From positions 1,240,001 to 1,304,000 of the forward strand of contig NADL03000609.1 of assembly GCA_002205965.3 (NCBI GenBank): a stretch of 64,000 nucleotides of DNA. The letters are read 5' to 3'. Source of the DNA: Kappaphycus alvarezii (taxonomy: Eukaryota; Rhodophyta; Florideophyceae; Gigartinales; Solieriaceae). Each line of letters starts with the position of its first letter. Position 1 is the first letter of the stretch. The notes under the pieces are model-generated. The model searched no databases, had not been told where the DNA came from, and was given only the letters and a program-made list of their open reading frames with translations. This document shows, piece by piece, positions 24,885 through 35,791 of this stretch. The translations under genes and the position numbers were made by a program.

Positions 24885-25975
24885 CTCCTCGTTCTTGGCT
24901 ACCCAGAATTTACTCGGTACTCTAAAATTCTGATCTTAAGTACAACCTACAACTACTCGCTAACTCACTGCGCCCATTAACAAAATCCCAGGAACTGAAC
25001 CATTTGAGCGAATTGGAAGATATTGGCCACGAAATAACGTCCATTAGGGGCATTTTTGGAACTGCTTCCAAAGTTGTCAAATTCATGTAAAGCAGTTTGG
25101 CCCAGAAAACGCATCAGTACAGCAGCTTATTTTGTAAACTCATCGGAACCGAGTTTTCTTGTGCCAAAATAACGGACTCAATCCGCCATACGTATAACTG
25201 AATCACATGACTGATTTTTGGATGCAGCCGACCAAACCCTAACCATAATTAGAAACCTCATAGATATGATGGAATCAAATAACTGATTTTGGATGCAGTT
25301 GGACAACCCGTAATCATAATTACAAACCTCACAAGTGTTATACAATCACATATCTAATATTGGATGCATCCGGAAAACTGTAATCATAACTAGAAACCTC
25401 ATACATAATAAAAGATCAAATACTTCGTTCTAGGTGCAGACAAGAATGGAAAGGACTGATGCATCCATGGATTGCAGCAGTGGAATGCACGCGGCGGATA
25501 CGGCACGCATTCTACTGTACCCATAGAGAACGGAGCGGTGTAGTCATGACAGTATTCTCATAACTGACTCCTACTGTACGAACTAAAGTACAATAAGAAG
25601 TACAGAAGGAGGTACATAATGGAGTACAGTATGAAGTGAAATTCCACACCTGACACTAGTAAAGTATGTGTACACCACTGCTCCAAAGTTTTCTACCCTT
25701 TGTCACGCCACGGGTACATAACGTACACAATTGCTACCACGTACAGGTGAACATACCTTTTTTCTGCATATCTCTTATACAGTATACTCCCCGCTCATAT
25801 ATAGTACCCTAATATACGTAAAATCCCCCATAAACAACATTCTGCTCTCTTAAGTAGCTCATAATCAACCCTTACACTGTTACAGTCATTACACGTGTAA
25901 CTGAACAGCCAAAAAAATTGAAGTATTTGACTTATCAGCCAAGGAGGTTGATGATAGGTTTTCAAAAGGGTCATT
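24885..25975 (-). mobile_element. LTR-1 copy
   Basis: Plus reading begins with cttggctacccagaatttac, the LTR-1 terminal block, and passes cagcagcttattttgtaaac. It then has about four minisatellite units (25190-25500), tacagt repeats, the acgtgtaac block and ttgaagtatttgacttatc. The far TGTTG terminus is missing near 25975, where another LTR-1 copy begins. Confidence 0.7.
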
Positions 25976-25984
25976 AAGAGAGCA

Positions 25985-27060
25985 GGCCGCGTGGGAAAGT
26001 TAAGTGTGCAGGTGAAGATGCGGGCTTCGCTACCCGGATTTTATTTGGTTCCCTACAATTACGTCTTAAAATACACGCTGCAACTATTTCCATCTTCAGT
26101 GGAGACAATCACAAATCCCACGAAAATGAAGCTTTTCGGCATGTTGAATTATCTTGGCCCAGCAGAACTGCTCGTTTTGCCCTATTTTGAAATTGCTTCC
26201 AAAGCTGCCAAATTAACATGAAACTACTTGGCCCACCAAATACACCCATACAGTACCTTATTTCCTTCAAAAAGTTATATGGATGCAACCGGAGGATATA
26301 GTAAAAGCAACAACAATAACATAAAGGCCCATACACAATATAGATTCAAGGACAAATAAATGTACCCTTGTACAAGACACAAAATCAGAAACCCAATAAC
26401 AGGACCTTCATGGAAAACAATAAATCCCCATCTCCAAATTCATGACAAAGGTAGATATTTGTGGTACCTCATACCAAACATATATATGAGGCCACATAAA
26501 ATATCTTTGGTACTTCATACCAAATATATGTATTAATCCCATCCCAAATAAGCTCAGAATATTCATACAAAATATATGCAGGAATTCACATAAAAATATC
26601 TCCTGTGCCTTATATTGGTGTGACAAAGCTTCACACAATGGTCTTCGACTGTCACAGGACAGTAAGAAGCATTGGTGCAGTCTCATGACGAAAATCCGCA
26701 TACTTCTTATAGATTCAAGTGTTGCATATCATATCACATTGCGTCATAACTGGAATCCTCATTCTTATTATAGATTCAAGTATTGCTCCGTACAGCCGGG
26801 TACTTCCCTGTATGACAGCTTTCCAACTCTCAGAAACTATGACAAAACTTCATGCAATGTACTTTACTCTTACTGTACACGAATATAACCAATGTACACA
26901 ACCCGTACAGAAGAGGTACAATATAGATTACAATATGGAGCACAGTACAATAACTGCCAACCATGTAAGACGTGCAAAGCCTTACAGAAAAGGTTTCTAC
27001 GCCTCAGTGTAACACGTGTGCCCCTAAAACACGTGTAACAGGTCCTACACGTGTAATTTT
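25985..27060 (-). mobile_element. LTR-1 copy interrupted by R2
   Basis: It starts with gatgcgggcttcgctacccg and aagcttttcggcatg blocks equivalent to the LTR-1 end. After the R2 insertion (26340-26690), minisatellite-like units continue (attatagattcaag; cataactggaatcctc), then caaaggtttctac-like and acacgtgtaac blocks to about 27060. It is highly diverged. Confidence 0.55.
26340..26690 (+). repeat. dispersed repeat R2, copy 3, inside LTR-1
   Basis: Shares with 6040-6210 the gtagatatttgtggtacctc motif and tandem short units of the form ataccaaatatatgta. Its position splits an LTR-1 copy, which supports it being a mobile or inserted repeat. Confidence 0.5.
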
Positions 27061-27090
27061 GGGGTGACTTTCTCTTCCCTTACAGTATAC

Positions 27091-28290
27091 TGTAGGTGAT
27101 GAAAAAAGGAAAGAGTGCATGCGGTCTCATGGTTTTTAGTTGCCACCAGGACAAGTGTACAATTGTAGCATGGAAATGCGAGTTGCACCCTTCTTCAATG
27201 TACGCACCTATTACACTTGTAAAATGGGTTGAAATCGAAAGTTGCCTGAGACGAAAGCCCATTTTCCGGCACCTCAAAATCACCTCGCATTTTGCCATTT
27301 TTCAAACCACTTGGTATTCTGCCCTCTGATTGGCTGCTAGATACGCCTCCATACCACTCACATCGCTCCAAGTGGCGATATCTGAGCTGATCATTGTGGA
27401 GCATTCTGACACTTGGCATGTTATGGTTGGTTGATGGTTTGTCTCTATTCTAGGCTCAAAGTACTGTACCCAATGTGTCATACGTGTACTGTCTCCTATG
27501 TGGCATACGTGTACTGTCTCCTCTCTGTCGTACGTGTACAGTATTATAGGTGTCGTACGTGTACAAGTAAACAGTGGTTTCTATATTTATCCTATAATTG
27601 ACTGGACTGGCTGCATACAGCTTACACTATACTCATTATACTGGCTGCATACAAATCACTCCTGCACAAGTATGCAGCTATAGTATGTTGATGCAGCCAC
27701 GTTGCTTTTACAGTATTGCATGTATGGCACGTAAGGCTTAATTCACGTTGAACGGCCTACATGAGACTTACATACTGTTACGTAACAACGTGAGACAAGC
27801 CCGAAAAAAATTTTTTTCCACTCTTATGATACTTTAAGTTCCCCACTACGGGTTCCTTTATAGGGCGAGAGATTACAGTTGCATTGGCGGGGCATGTAAG
27901 GTATAATTCATCCGTTGATTGTTTTAGTGTACGTTTACGTAACAGAAAATTCATGGCTAGCATGCACATAATGTTACTTACGTTTTGAGTATCGGTAATT
28001 ATGAAATTCCCGCGCATGCAAATCAGGGATTCTTAGGCATCTCGGCTTGGGTAGGCTATAGGATCAACAAAGATAGTACTGCAAATGTAGATTTTGCTAC
28101 TTTCATTTTGCTTTCACAAAGCCGAAGAGAGTACCGGAAAACAATATATAGTTGTAGTCTGGTAGCTCATTCAAGTTAAGTGGAGGAAAGGACTTTCCTT
28201 TGATTTCAACAAAAACCTTACCTTTGCCGTTCTATCTCTTTCTTGTTTGCCTTCTCCATCTACACTCTTTCCGCACCTCCCTTTTCATTC
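27091..28290 (+). mobile_element. R1 repeat, copy 1
   Basis: About 1.2 kb, present again at 37227-38438 and, split, at 49857-50273 plus 51398-51907. It begins TGTAG and ends in a CT-rich tract. Inside are four copies of tacgtgtac spaced about 26 bp apart (27480-27570), gctgcatac repeats, and a cttacgttttga region. No ORF exceeds 100 codons, and the small ones are shared only because the DNA is repeated. It could be the LTR of an unseen element or a non-autonomous element; the TG start favours an LTR. Confidence 0.7.
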
Positions 28291-28329
28291 TCTCTCCTCA
28301 TCTCTCATCATCCCCTGTTCCTTTCTTCA

Positions 28330-28530
28330 CATTCCTGATTTCCTTGGAACGAGATCGAATGGTCTGTTCTCACGGATAGAGTCTTATTCCCTTGTGATTC
28401 CTGGCATCCGAAAAGCAATGCTTTCTGCAGAAGTAGCTTCTTCGTAAGTTGCAGAAACACCTGTTGAGAGCAGTGCAGTGTCTGCAACGAGTGACACAAT
28501 TGAGGAAGAGCTAGGAAGCCACTAGCTGGT
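28330..28530 (-). pseudogene. CopC-like fragment, spacer to start of RT
   Basis: The minus strand aligns with CopC at 55200-55420. Shared features are agaagctacttctgcagaaag, the ggatgccaggaatca segment and a charged linker preceding reverse transcriptase. It is only about 200 bases and frameshifted. R1 ends just before it. The acidic ORF to its right (28529-28774) may be the remains of the copia spacer. Confidence 0.5.
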
Positions 28531-28679
28531 GAGCTTTTTCGAGACCCGAGAAGAACGACAAGAAGATACTGAAGAGGTTAATTCAGATGAAACTGGATTT
28601 TCTTCACCGGCGGTGGACTCTTCGCAATTTTCTTCTTTGTCAGAGGAATTCTGTTCTTCGAAAAAATCTTCACTGTTCG

Positions 28680-28960
28680 AAGCATACTATAATGGTGGAA
28701 GGGAATATACGGCAGGACCTGCCTTATACAGTATGCTCGAGTTGCACTGGAATTGGAAGCGTGGACCGCTTTGAATGTGCTTACAGTATGGTAAAGTAAA
28801 TAATGAGAAGGTACTGTACTGCACTGCACCGCAAGGCTTACAGTGGATCCGTACTGTACTGGTGAAGGTACAGTAGCTGTATAAAGGTACACGTGGATGA
28901 GGTTGCCAGTGCACTGTACAGTACTGTCACTGCCTTCGTTGATATACATATATATGTTGA
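28680..28960. repeat. tacagt/gtactgta-rich stretch
   Basis: Holds about nine gtactgta or tacagta motifs in both directions plus a gtacacgtgg box, as in the central part of LTR-1. Too diverged to place in the family with confidence. Confidence 0.4.
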
Positions 28961-28984
28961 GGTCCGCTCAGTTGCACAAGAGAG

Positions 28985-29060
28985 GAAGGGCTTGTGGCTC
29001 AGTGGTTAAATGTTTTCAACAGCCTTGGTAGAGATATGAAAAGTTGTCCGTTATCTCTCC
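28985..29060 (+). other. tRNA-like A-box sequence, possible SINE head
   Basis: The segment cttgtggctcagtggttaaa contains a perfect pol III A-box (TGGCTCAGTGG) at the expected distance from a G-rich start. No acceptable B-box follows within 80 bases, and a cloverleaf cannot be completed. So it is either a decayed tRNA, a SINE head, or chance. Confidence 0.2.
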
Positions 29061-30257
29061 TGAGGTGTAAAGTACTTCCGGCGGGAAAGTGTATGGTGGC
29101 GTTTGTGAAATGGTTTTGTGGTCTCGAGAGATTTCGATAATTTAGGAACGATCACGAGAGGTCAAGATGATATGACATTTGACTTGTCGGGAGATTTCTG
29201 TAAGAGCGGGGAGCGATTCTATTGGTAGATTTATACTTCATGATGTTTTATGCTTTGGTATAATGTGCACGTATAGTTTCAGGTACAAACTGTTTGAGCG
29301 GGGCAACTTGTGACTGGATGTCATGCTTCCCGCTATTTCTTTGAGTTGTTGTTTATTTCATGATTGGTTAGGTCATAACTTCGAAAATTTGCATGACATG
29401 GTGGTGAGTGCGAAAGTTATTGATGTTTTTGAACGAGTTGTGTCTTGTCTTTATTCAATGGAGGTCAAGGACCCAAAGTGGTCTACTAATACCCTTTTTG
29501 CGGCCACTCTCAACAGGTCAAACTATCTACGGGAGTCCATTAACCCTAACCGATGACCACGGCGGAGGCTAACCCTACGTCTTAACCCTATATAGTGTAC
29601 ACACTGTAAGCATATCACGTGGACACGTGTCACTGTATGCAAAGTTGTAACACTAATAATGGTAACCAATGCTATCCATACACGTGTACTCGTGATCATT
29701 CTGAAATACAACTCAGCCCCATACTGCCTTGGTGAACACGACACGTGGACACGCGGGCACGTCAAAACGGTCAATCTAACACAAATAACCATCAATAATG
29801 CCTGTACTTTGGCATGGCTCGGTGCACTCGAACTGCTGCACTCCTCGTACATTAACAGTTATGATGGATGGAGTACTTTGGAGTAGCATATATACTTTTC
29901 CACCCAAGCTATTGGAAGTAAACCGGCTAGACTTGGCACCATTTCCAAACCCTTAACAAACATTCCCAATATTTCGCAATGACCTTTCAGAAATCCCTTT
30001 GTTCAACAGGTTATGAGCCTACCATTCTAATCGCTGCATTTTGTTTCGGTCTGCTCTTGTCTCCAGCCCTTTGTTCTTTTCGGTTTTTCCGGGCTTTGCG
30101 CGCTGTGAGCTGTTTGATCTTGATACGCTTTAGGCCTTGTGTTTATTGACTTGGTTTTTATTTGTCTGTGGCATTAATTCGGTGAATTAATCGTCACATG
30201 TGGACGGGAGTGCTAGGTGCTAGATAGGTTGGTGCGACCTCCTAGAGGTTTGGCTAT
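29061..30257. other. no gene recognised
   Basis: ORFs of up to about 110 codons at 29323-29886 show no domain. Several cacgtgga and ccctaacc motifs occur between 29540 and 29770. Nothing else supported. Confidence 0.35.
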
Positions 30258-30600
30258 CGTGGAATCGCTACACTACGGCTGAACCCTTTTGGGAACAGTG
30301 CCTCTTCGTCACAGGTGTATGGTTCCATCGTACCGTAGAATTCCACTGGGCGTACCGAGTGGTCTTGGCAGTCGGTGAGTCTCTACTCTACGACTGAACC
30401 CTTTTGGTAACAGTGCCTTGAGTCACGGGTGTGGAGTGCCATCGTACCACATAATTCCACAGAGATTAGCAGGTGGTCTTGGCAGTCGGTGAATCGCTGC
30501 AGTACGGCTGAAACCTTTAGGAAACAGTGCATTGAATAACGGATATACGGTGCCATTGTACCATGTAATTCTACCAGGTGCAAACTGTGCGACCAACAGT
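30258..30600 (+). repeat. tandem repeat, three units of about 115 bp
   Basis: Units start at 30262, 30377 and 30491 with gaatcgct-like sequence followed by acggctgaaccc, aacagtgcc, and the block gtgccatcgtaccacataat. Each unit has diverged by roughly one base in six. The array is about 0.7 kb upstream of the CopD gag and may be part of its LTR or leader. Confidence 0.75.
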
Positions 30601-30928
30601 TGAAGCGGACAACTCCGTGGACGTGAGCTTGGCGACTTGAACTGACTGTAGACTTGTTGACGTGCTGCTCCCACCGGTCATTTCGGGCAGATAACGGTGA
30701 CGGTTGAGTGAACAGATAGTAAGCCGACTTGTTTGCTGGACAGGGTGTCGTAGCGTATTGTGCAGTGACTGGGAGCAACCGCTTGGCCGCGCACCTTCCC
30801 GTAAGGGACTGGCTTTTCTTCAAGGGTGAAAACTTGCAGGAGTTAGTAACCTTCTTGGGACGTCTCATAGGGATCATTTGCACCTTCCTGTGGTTCCCGC
30901 ACGGGTTGGAGAGGCAGCTGAAACCGCA

Positions 30929-31100
30929 TCTCACCCGGAGAGTCTAACCGGGGGCCGGGAGTCCGACTCCTGGTGGTCCTTCACAAATAGTGTTGGTGCG
31001 CTGCAATTTACCTTGATTCACGCAAGGAAAGGCTAGTCAACCGCAGAAAACGTGTCTCACCTGGAGAGTCTAACCAGGGGCTCGGAAGTCAGACTGCGTG
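30929..31100 (+). repeat. direct repeat with hairpin potential, offset 126 bp
   Basis: About 43 bases starting tctcacccggagagtctaac at 30929 recur at 31055 as tctcacctggagagtctaac. In the first copy ccgggagt and actcctgg can pair. The repeats precede the CopD gag start by 140-300 bases, so they probably lie in its untranslated leader. Confidence 0.65.
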
Positions 31101-31236
31101 CAGTCTTATTCGTTCGAGCGTGAAAAACTCCTGTACACACACTTCTTCTGAGACCTTTGAGGTCTGTTATTTGTAAATTTGAGTTGCTGTTCTGTATTGG
31201 TTATTTTTTTGATCCCTTTATTTTGTCAAGGGAAAT

Positions 31237-32600
31237 ATGGACGGCTCTGATGTCTTTAAAATTGAAAAACTAAGTGACCCTAACTTCCATATTTGGAAGC
31301 AGAAAGCCTAATATCTCCTCGTATTTCGCGAACTCGACAATGTGACAACTGAAGAAGGTCCATCTGGAAACGACGAAGGCTGCCGTGAGTGTGAGAAAAG
31401 AGATGCGAAAGAGAAGTATGTAATAGGTCTGACGCTGAGCGATGAAAACTTGGATCACGCCCGTGAACTGAAGTCTACTTCTGATATGTGGAAAGCGTTG
31501 ATGAATGTCTTTCACCCACGCACACTACTAAATAAGCTCAGAGCTCGTAGTACATTTTATTCTGCCAACATGATGGAGGGCGAGCGGGCCTTTGCGTATA
31601 TCAATCGTTCCGCTAGTTTGCATCGGACCTGCGAAATATGGAGATCACGGTAGCCGACGAGGATATTGCTATGATTGTGCTGTGTAAAGTGCCCGAAACT
31701 TTTGAGTACCCGATCGTCGGCATAAGCACAGTGAAGGATGAAAAATTTCTCTCCCCATATTTTGTGAAAAGTCGCCTACTCCAAGAGGAATAGCGTCTAG
31801 CAGAGAAAATTGGCGGAGCCTCAAAATTGGACAGCTCTAATGCACTGATAATCAGGGACAAGCCACAACCGCACTGTACGTACTGTAAGAGGCGTGGCCA
31901 CGAGGAGCAATTCTGCGGGAAGAAATAGCGGGATGATGGAAATCAGTCAAAAGAATTTGCTCCGGAGAAGTCTGCCGGTCTTGTTATTAATGTCTCTTCA
32001 ACATCACATGAAAACGATAACCGAGACTCCGACGATTTCGTATGCTTAATGGCTCACGGAGAGAGCACATCTAGTGCCACGGCTGCACTCTCATGGCACA
32101 TTGATTCTGGAGCTACTGCAAAACTCACGGCAAGCCGCGACCTGTTTGAACATTTGGAGTCAGCGGACCCAGTCGATGTTTCTATGGGCAATACCTCTAC
32201 TGTTAGGTCCCATGGTGAGGGACGATCACAGTCCAACTACTCGTTCAAGGCATTTCTGTTAAATTCAGGCTGTCAAATGTTATGTATGTCCCTGAGTTAA
32301 AGTTCAATCTTATCTCAGTGTCGGCAATAGAGAGTGCAGGACGGAACATTGAGTTTGAAATGGTCCATGTCGTATACTTGAAAATATGCATGTTACTACC
32401 GAGGGAACTCGTCGCAACGGTCTGTATGAATTAAATGCGACCGTTACAATCTCTCCAGATTGAACAGAAATTACGATTGCTGTGAAAGGCATCTCTCTTT
32501 GGCACACAAAACTTGCCCATGTTAGTCCTGAAGAAATCGAAAGCATGGCCTGAAAAGAAACAGTTCTTGGCATCGAGATAGACTCTAAACAATTCATATA
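31237..32600 (+). pseudogene. CopD gag-protease-pre-integrase remnant
   Basis: From ATG at 31237 the frame reads MDGSDVFKIEKLSDPNFHIW, the usual copia gag start, then a TAA at about 31308. Further on are LTLSDENLDHARELKSTSDM and LLNKLRARSTFYSANMMEGE. A zinc knuckle, CTYCKRRGHEEQFC (CX2CX4HX4C), lies near 31875. The protease motif WHIDSGATAKLTASRDLFE lies near 32100, and the pre-integrase WHTKLAHV near 32500. At least four stops or frameshifts break it. Integrase and RT are missing. The gag differs enough from CopA, CopB and CopC to be a separate family. Confidence 0.8.
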
Positions 32601-32654
32601 AGGATGTGAGTCTTGAATATATGGAAGAAGCCATCTTCACACTAATCCCAAGTG

Positions 32655-33798
32655 ATGAATGATGGATAGGGTGACAGAATTTGCTGGACGGATGAAGTTG
32701 CGGGCTTGGCTACCCAGAACTTACTCGTTACTCTAAAATTCTGACATTATGTACAACCTACAACTACTCGTTAACTCACTGCACCCACTAACAAAATCTC
32801 AGAAAGTGAGCCATTCGAGCGAATTGAAATACATTGGCCAGGTGATAACGTTAATTAGGGGCATTTTTAGAACTGCTTCAAAAGTTGTAAAATTGTAAAA
32901 ACAGATTAACCCAATACACACATCAATACAGCACCTTATTTTGCAAGCTCATCGGAATCGAATTCTGTTGTGCCGAAATAACGGACTTAATCCGTCATAC
33001 GTATAAAAAGAATCACATAACTGATTTTTGGATGCAGTGGGACAACCCTTAATCATAATGAGAAACCTCATACGTATGATGGAATCACATAACTGATTTT
33101 GGATGCAGCCGGAAAAACCATAATCATAACTAGAATCCCCATACACAATATAAGACCAAATACCTCTTTGTAGGGCTCATAACAGTATTCTCCTAACCGA
33201 CTCCTACTGTACGAACTCAAGTACAGTAAGAAGAACAGGACTAGGTACAGTTCGAAGTACAGTAGGAAGTACAGTACACCACTTCACCAAAGTTTTCTAC
33301 TCTTTTCTGTACCACGTGTACGTCACATACACAACTGCCACCATGTACGCGTCTACATAACGTAGCTCAGCACATCTCTAATACGGTATACTCCTCATAC
33401 ACTCACAGTACCCTGCCATACATACATCACCCCATAAACAATATTCTGCGCTCTAAAATAGCTCATAATCAACCCTTACAGCGCTACAGTAGTTACAAGT
33501 GTAACCCACTGGCCAATAGAATTCAAGTATTTGACTTATCAACCAATGAGGCTGCACGATGCAATATATAGCCTACGAAACAACGGCCCGGGTTCCACTT
33601 GTCAAAACTTATATAAAATTTGCATTAATCTCGGACCCCTCAAAATCTGACTTTCATCACTGGAATCTTTGGATTTCTTCCAAAATGCCTTAGCCTTCAG
33701 TCAACGAGTGTACACGTGTGAGTGTGGAAAACGCCTTATCCCTCTTATGAGGTTTGGCACCGATGTAGAATCCATGAGATCGTCTTGCCAACTTAACA
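32655..33798 (-). mobile_element. LTR-1, 3' LTR of minus-strand CopA
   Basis: On minus it begins TGTTAAGTTGGCAAGACG at 33798, directly after a polypurine tract and the end of CopA RNase H. It contains tacagt and acgtgtac zones (33190-33500), about two minisatellite units (33010-33170), and the terminal block ending near 32655. It is the shortest complete LTR-1, because the minisatellite is short. Confidence 0.8.
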
Positions 33799-33812
33799 TT
33801 ACCCCTAACCCG
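33799..33812 (-). promoter_or_regulatory. polypurine tract of CopA
   Basis: Minus reads CGGGTTAGGGGTAA immediately before the LTR start TGTTAAG. This is the expected place for the plus-strand DNA primer and ties LTR-1 to the CopA pol upstream. Confidence 0.65.
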
Positions 33813-33859
33813 ATTACATGATCTAAGCATCACGCAGCTCTCCGAGTCCTACTGATTTG

Positions 33860-35428
33860 ATGCATTTTACGAATAGTATGGGACTAAGAGGCTTGGTGAG
33901 TATATCTGCGGCCTTCCAGTAAACTGTACGTGAAAAAATGAAACAATATTTTGATTCAAAGCATCCCGGACAAAGTGATATGATATGTCAATGTACTTAT
34001 TTCGCCTGTTCTCTCCTTCATTTCATGCAAACGCTATTGTACCACCATTATCACACCTGATTGTAACGTTGCTGTCTTTCGAATTTTCCAACGCGTCTGC
34101 AAGAAGCAACCTGGGCCAAGCTGCCTCTTTGCAAGCCTCACAAAGTGCAATAAACTCCGCTTGGTATGTGGACTTTGCAACGACCGTTCGTCTCCTGGAA
34201 GACCAACTAATAGCTCCCCCACACAGTTTAAGCACATACTCACTGGTGGACTTTCTCGAGTCCAAGCAACCACCCCAGTCTGCATCGCTGAAGCCCTCTA
34301 GAGTTTGCATTGGGAGATTTTTATCTAGAACTACACCACGTGAGAGCGTTCCTTTGATATATCCCAGAACTCGTTTAGCTGCTTGCCAGTGGCCCAGGCG
34401 AGGGTTCTTACAGTGTTGGGACAGTTTTACCATCACATAGGCAAGATCTGGACGAGACCAAACCAGAAGAAACATTAAGCAGCCAATGATTTGTCGATAT
34501 GGTACATCGCAATACAGGCTAGTTGACGTCTCCCGGTGTAATCCTTGTTCCATCGGAGTCCTCACGGGATTGCAACTGGCCATACCAAAACGTTTCAAAG
34601 TGGACCTAGCATACTCTGTCTGCGAGATAAAGATCCGTTTAGGGACCCTTTTTCTACTTATTTCAAGCCCAATGCACTTTTTGGCCTCGCCTAAATCTTT
34701 TATCTCAAATCTCTTGTTCAGTTGACCTTTGGTCCAGGTCACGGCTTTCAGGTCACTTTCCGCAAGAAGCAAGTCATCCACATATAGGGCAATCAGCATA
34801 ACGCCTTTTTCTGATATGTTTGTATATAGACAGGCGTCACTTCTCGTAGTCTTGAAGCCAAGCGTGTGAATAAGGAAATCATCTATCTTTTTTGCCATTG
34901 TCGACTCGCTTGCTTAAGACCATAGAAAGCCTTGAGAAGTTTGCAAACATGATGGGGCCTGGAAGAGTCAACCCTACCTTCAGGCTGCTCCACATAAATA
35001 TTCTCATCTAAGTCACCGTTCAGAAAGGCCGTGACCAATTCCATTTGATGAAGCTCTAAATCGAAGAGGGCTACAATCGCCAACAACAATCGAATTGTTG
35101 TGAATTTGATCACCGGCGCAAACCTCTTTGAGTAGACAACCCCCTCAATTTGTTGGAAGCCCCGCACAACCAGGCGACCCTTTCCTTTTTGAATCAACTT
35201 TCCGTTATCATCTGGTATGTCCTTCACAGTGAAAACCCAGCGACAAGTGATAATATTGGACTCTTCCGATCGCGGCACTATTGTCCAGGTTTGGTTTTTG
35301 CATTGAGACTCTAGCTCCTTATCAATCGATTTCTGCCAAAACATTAGTTGCGGCCCGCCCGTCGCCTCTTTAAAGGAGTTCGGTATGCTGATGTCGCCAC
35401 AGGAAGGTGTGAGCAAGCTCGATCCCAC
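33860..35428 (-). pseudogene. CopA reverse transcriptase and RNase H
   Basis: The RNA-dependent DNA polymerase and RNase H part of a Ty1/copia polyprotein, which would copy element RNA in virus-like particles. Frame 35428-34883 has CRWVFTVKDIPDDNGKLIQK, the copia RT hallmark LVTAFLNGDLDENIYVEQPE and LLKAFYGLKQASRQW. After a frameshift near 34890, the frame to 34023 has the catalytic YVDDLLLAESD, then VRTPMEQG, SRPDLAYVMVKLSQHC and the RNase H motif SDADWGGCLDSRKSTS. A TGA at 34020 interrupts, but YIDISYHFVRDALNQNIVSF continues to about 33860. Lesions: one frameshift, one stop and a broken C-terminal tail. Family assignment is secure. Confidence 0.9.
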
Positions 35429-35482
35429 CAGACCTGTCCACCGCTGTCGGGGTGGGCGTCGTGAACGAGTGGAGCGGCGAGG

Positions 35483-35790
35483 TTACATACCACCGGGACC
35501 AACTTCTTCCTCACCAGTCACATCTTCTGGTTCCAAAGTCTCATTAATTGAGTCCGTCTCAATACCTTGACTTTGAAAGTTCTCGACCTCCCCCGGTAAT
35601 ACAGTATTTTTGCCATGTTCATTGTCACCGTTAGCTGTTCCAGACTCAATTTCGTCAGTATTAGTCTCCTCCTCTGGGTCAAAATCCACTTCATTGTCAT
35701 CCGACGAATGTTCATCGAAGGAGCAAGCTCCTGGTCTAGACTCATCGAACTGCACATCCCTAGAAATAACAATGCGATGTAGATTGTCGT
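35483..35790 (-). pseudogene. CopA integrase-RT spacer, acidic
   Basis: Begins VQFDESRPGACSFDEHSSDD and is rich in D, E, S and T, ending EPEDVTGEEEVGPGGM. Copia polyproteins carry such a poorly conserved acidic linker between integrase and RT. The frame is separated from the integrase by a TGA where WDD is expected (AYKI-stop-DD, near 35792), and from RT by a break near 35430-35480. Confidence 0.75.
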
Positions 35791-35791
35791 C

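Noticed and set aside
29523..29886. Overlapping ORFs on both strands near 29.5-29.9 kb
   Set aside because: No domain, no copy elsewhere, and composition like the flanking non-coding DNA.
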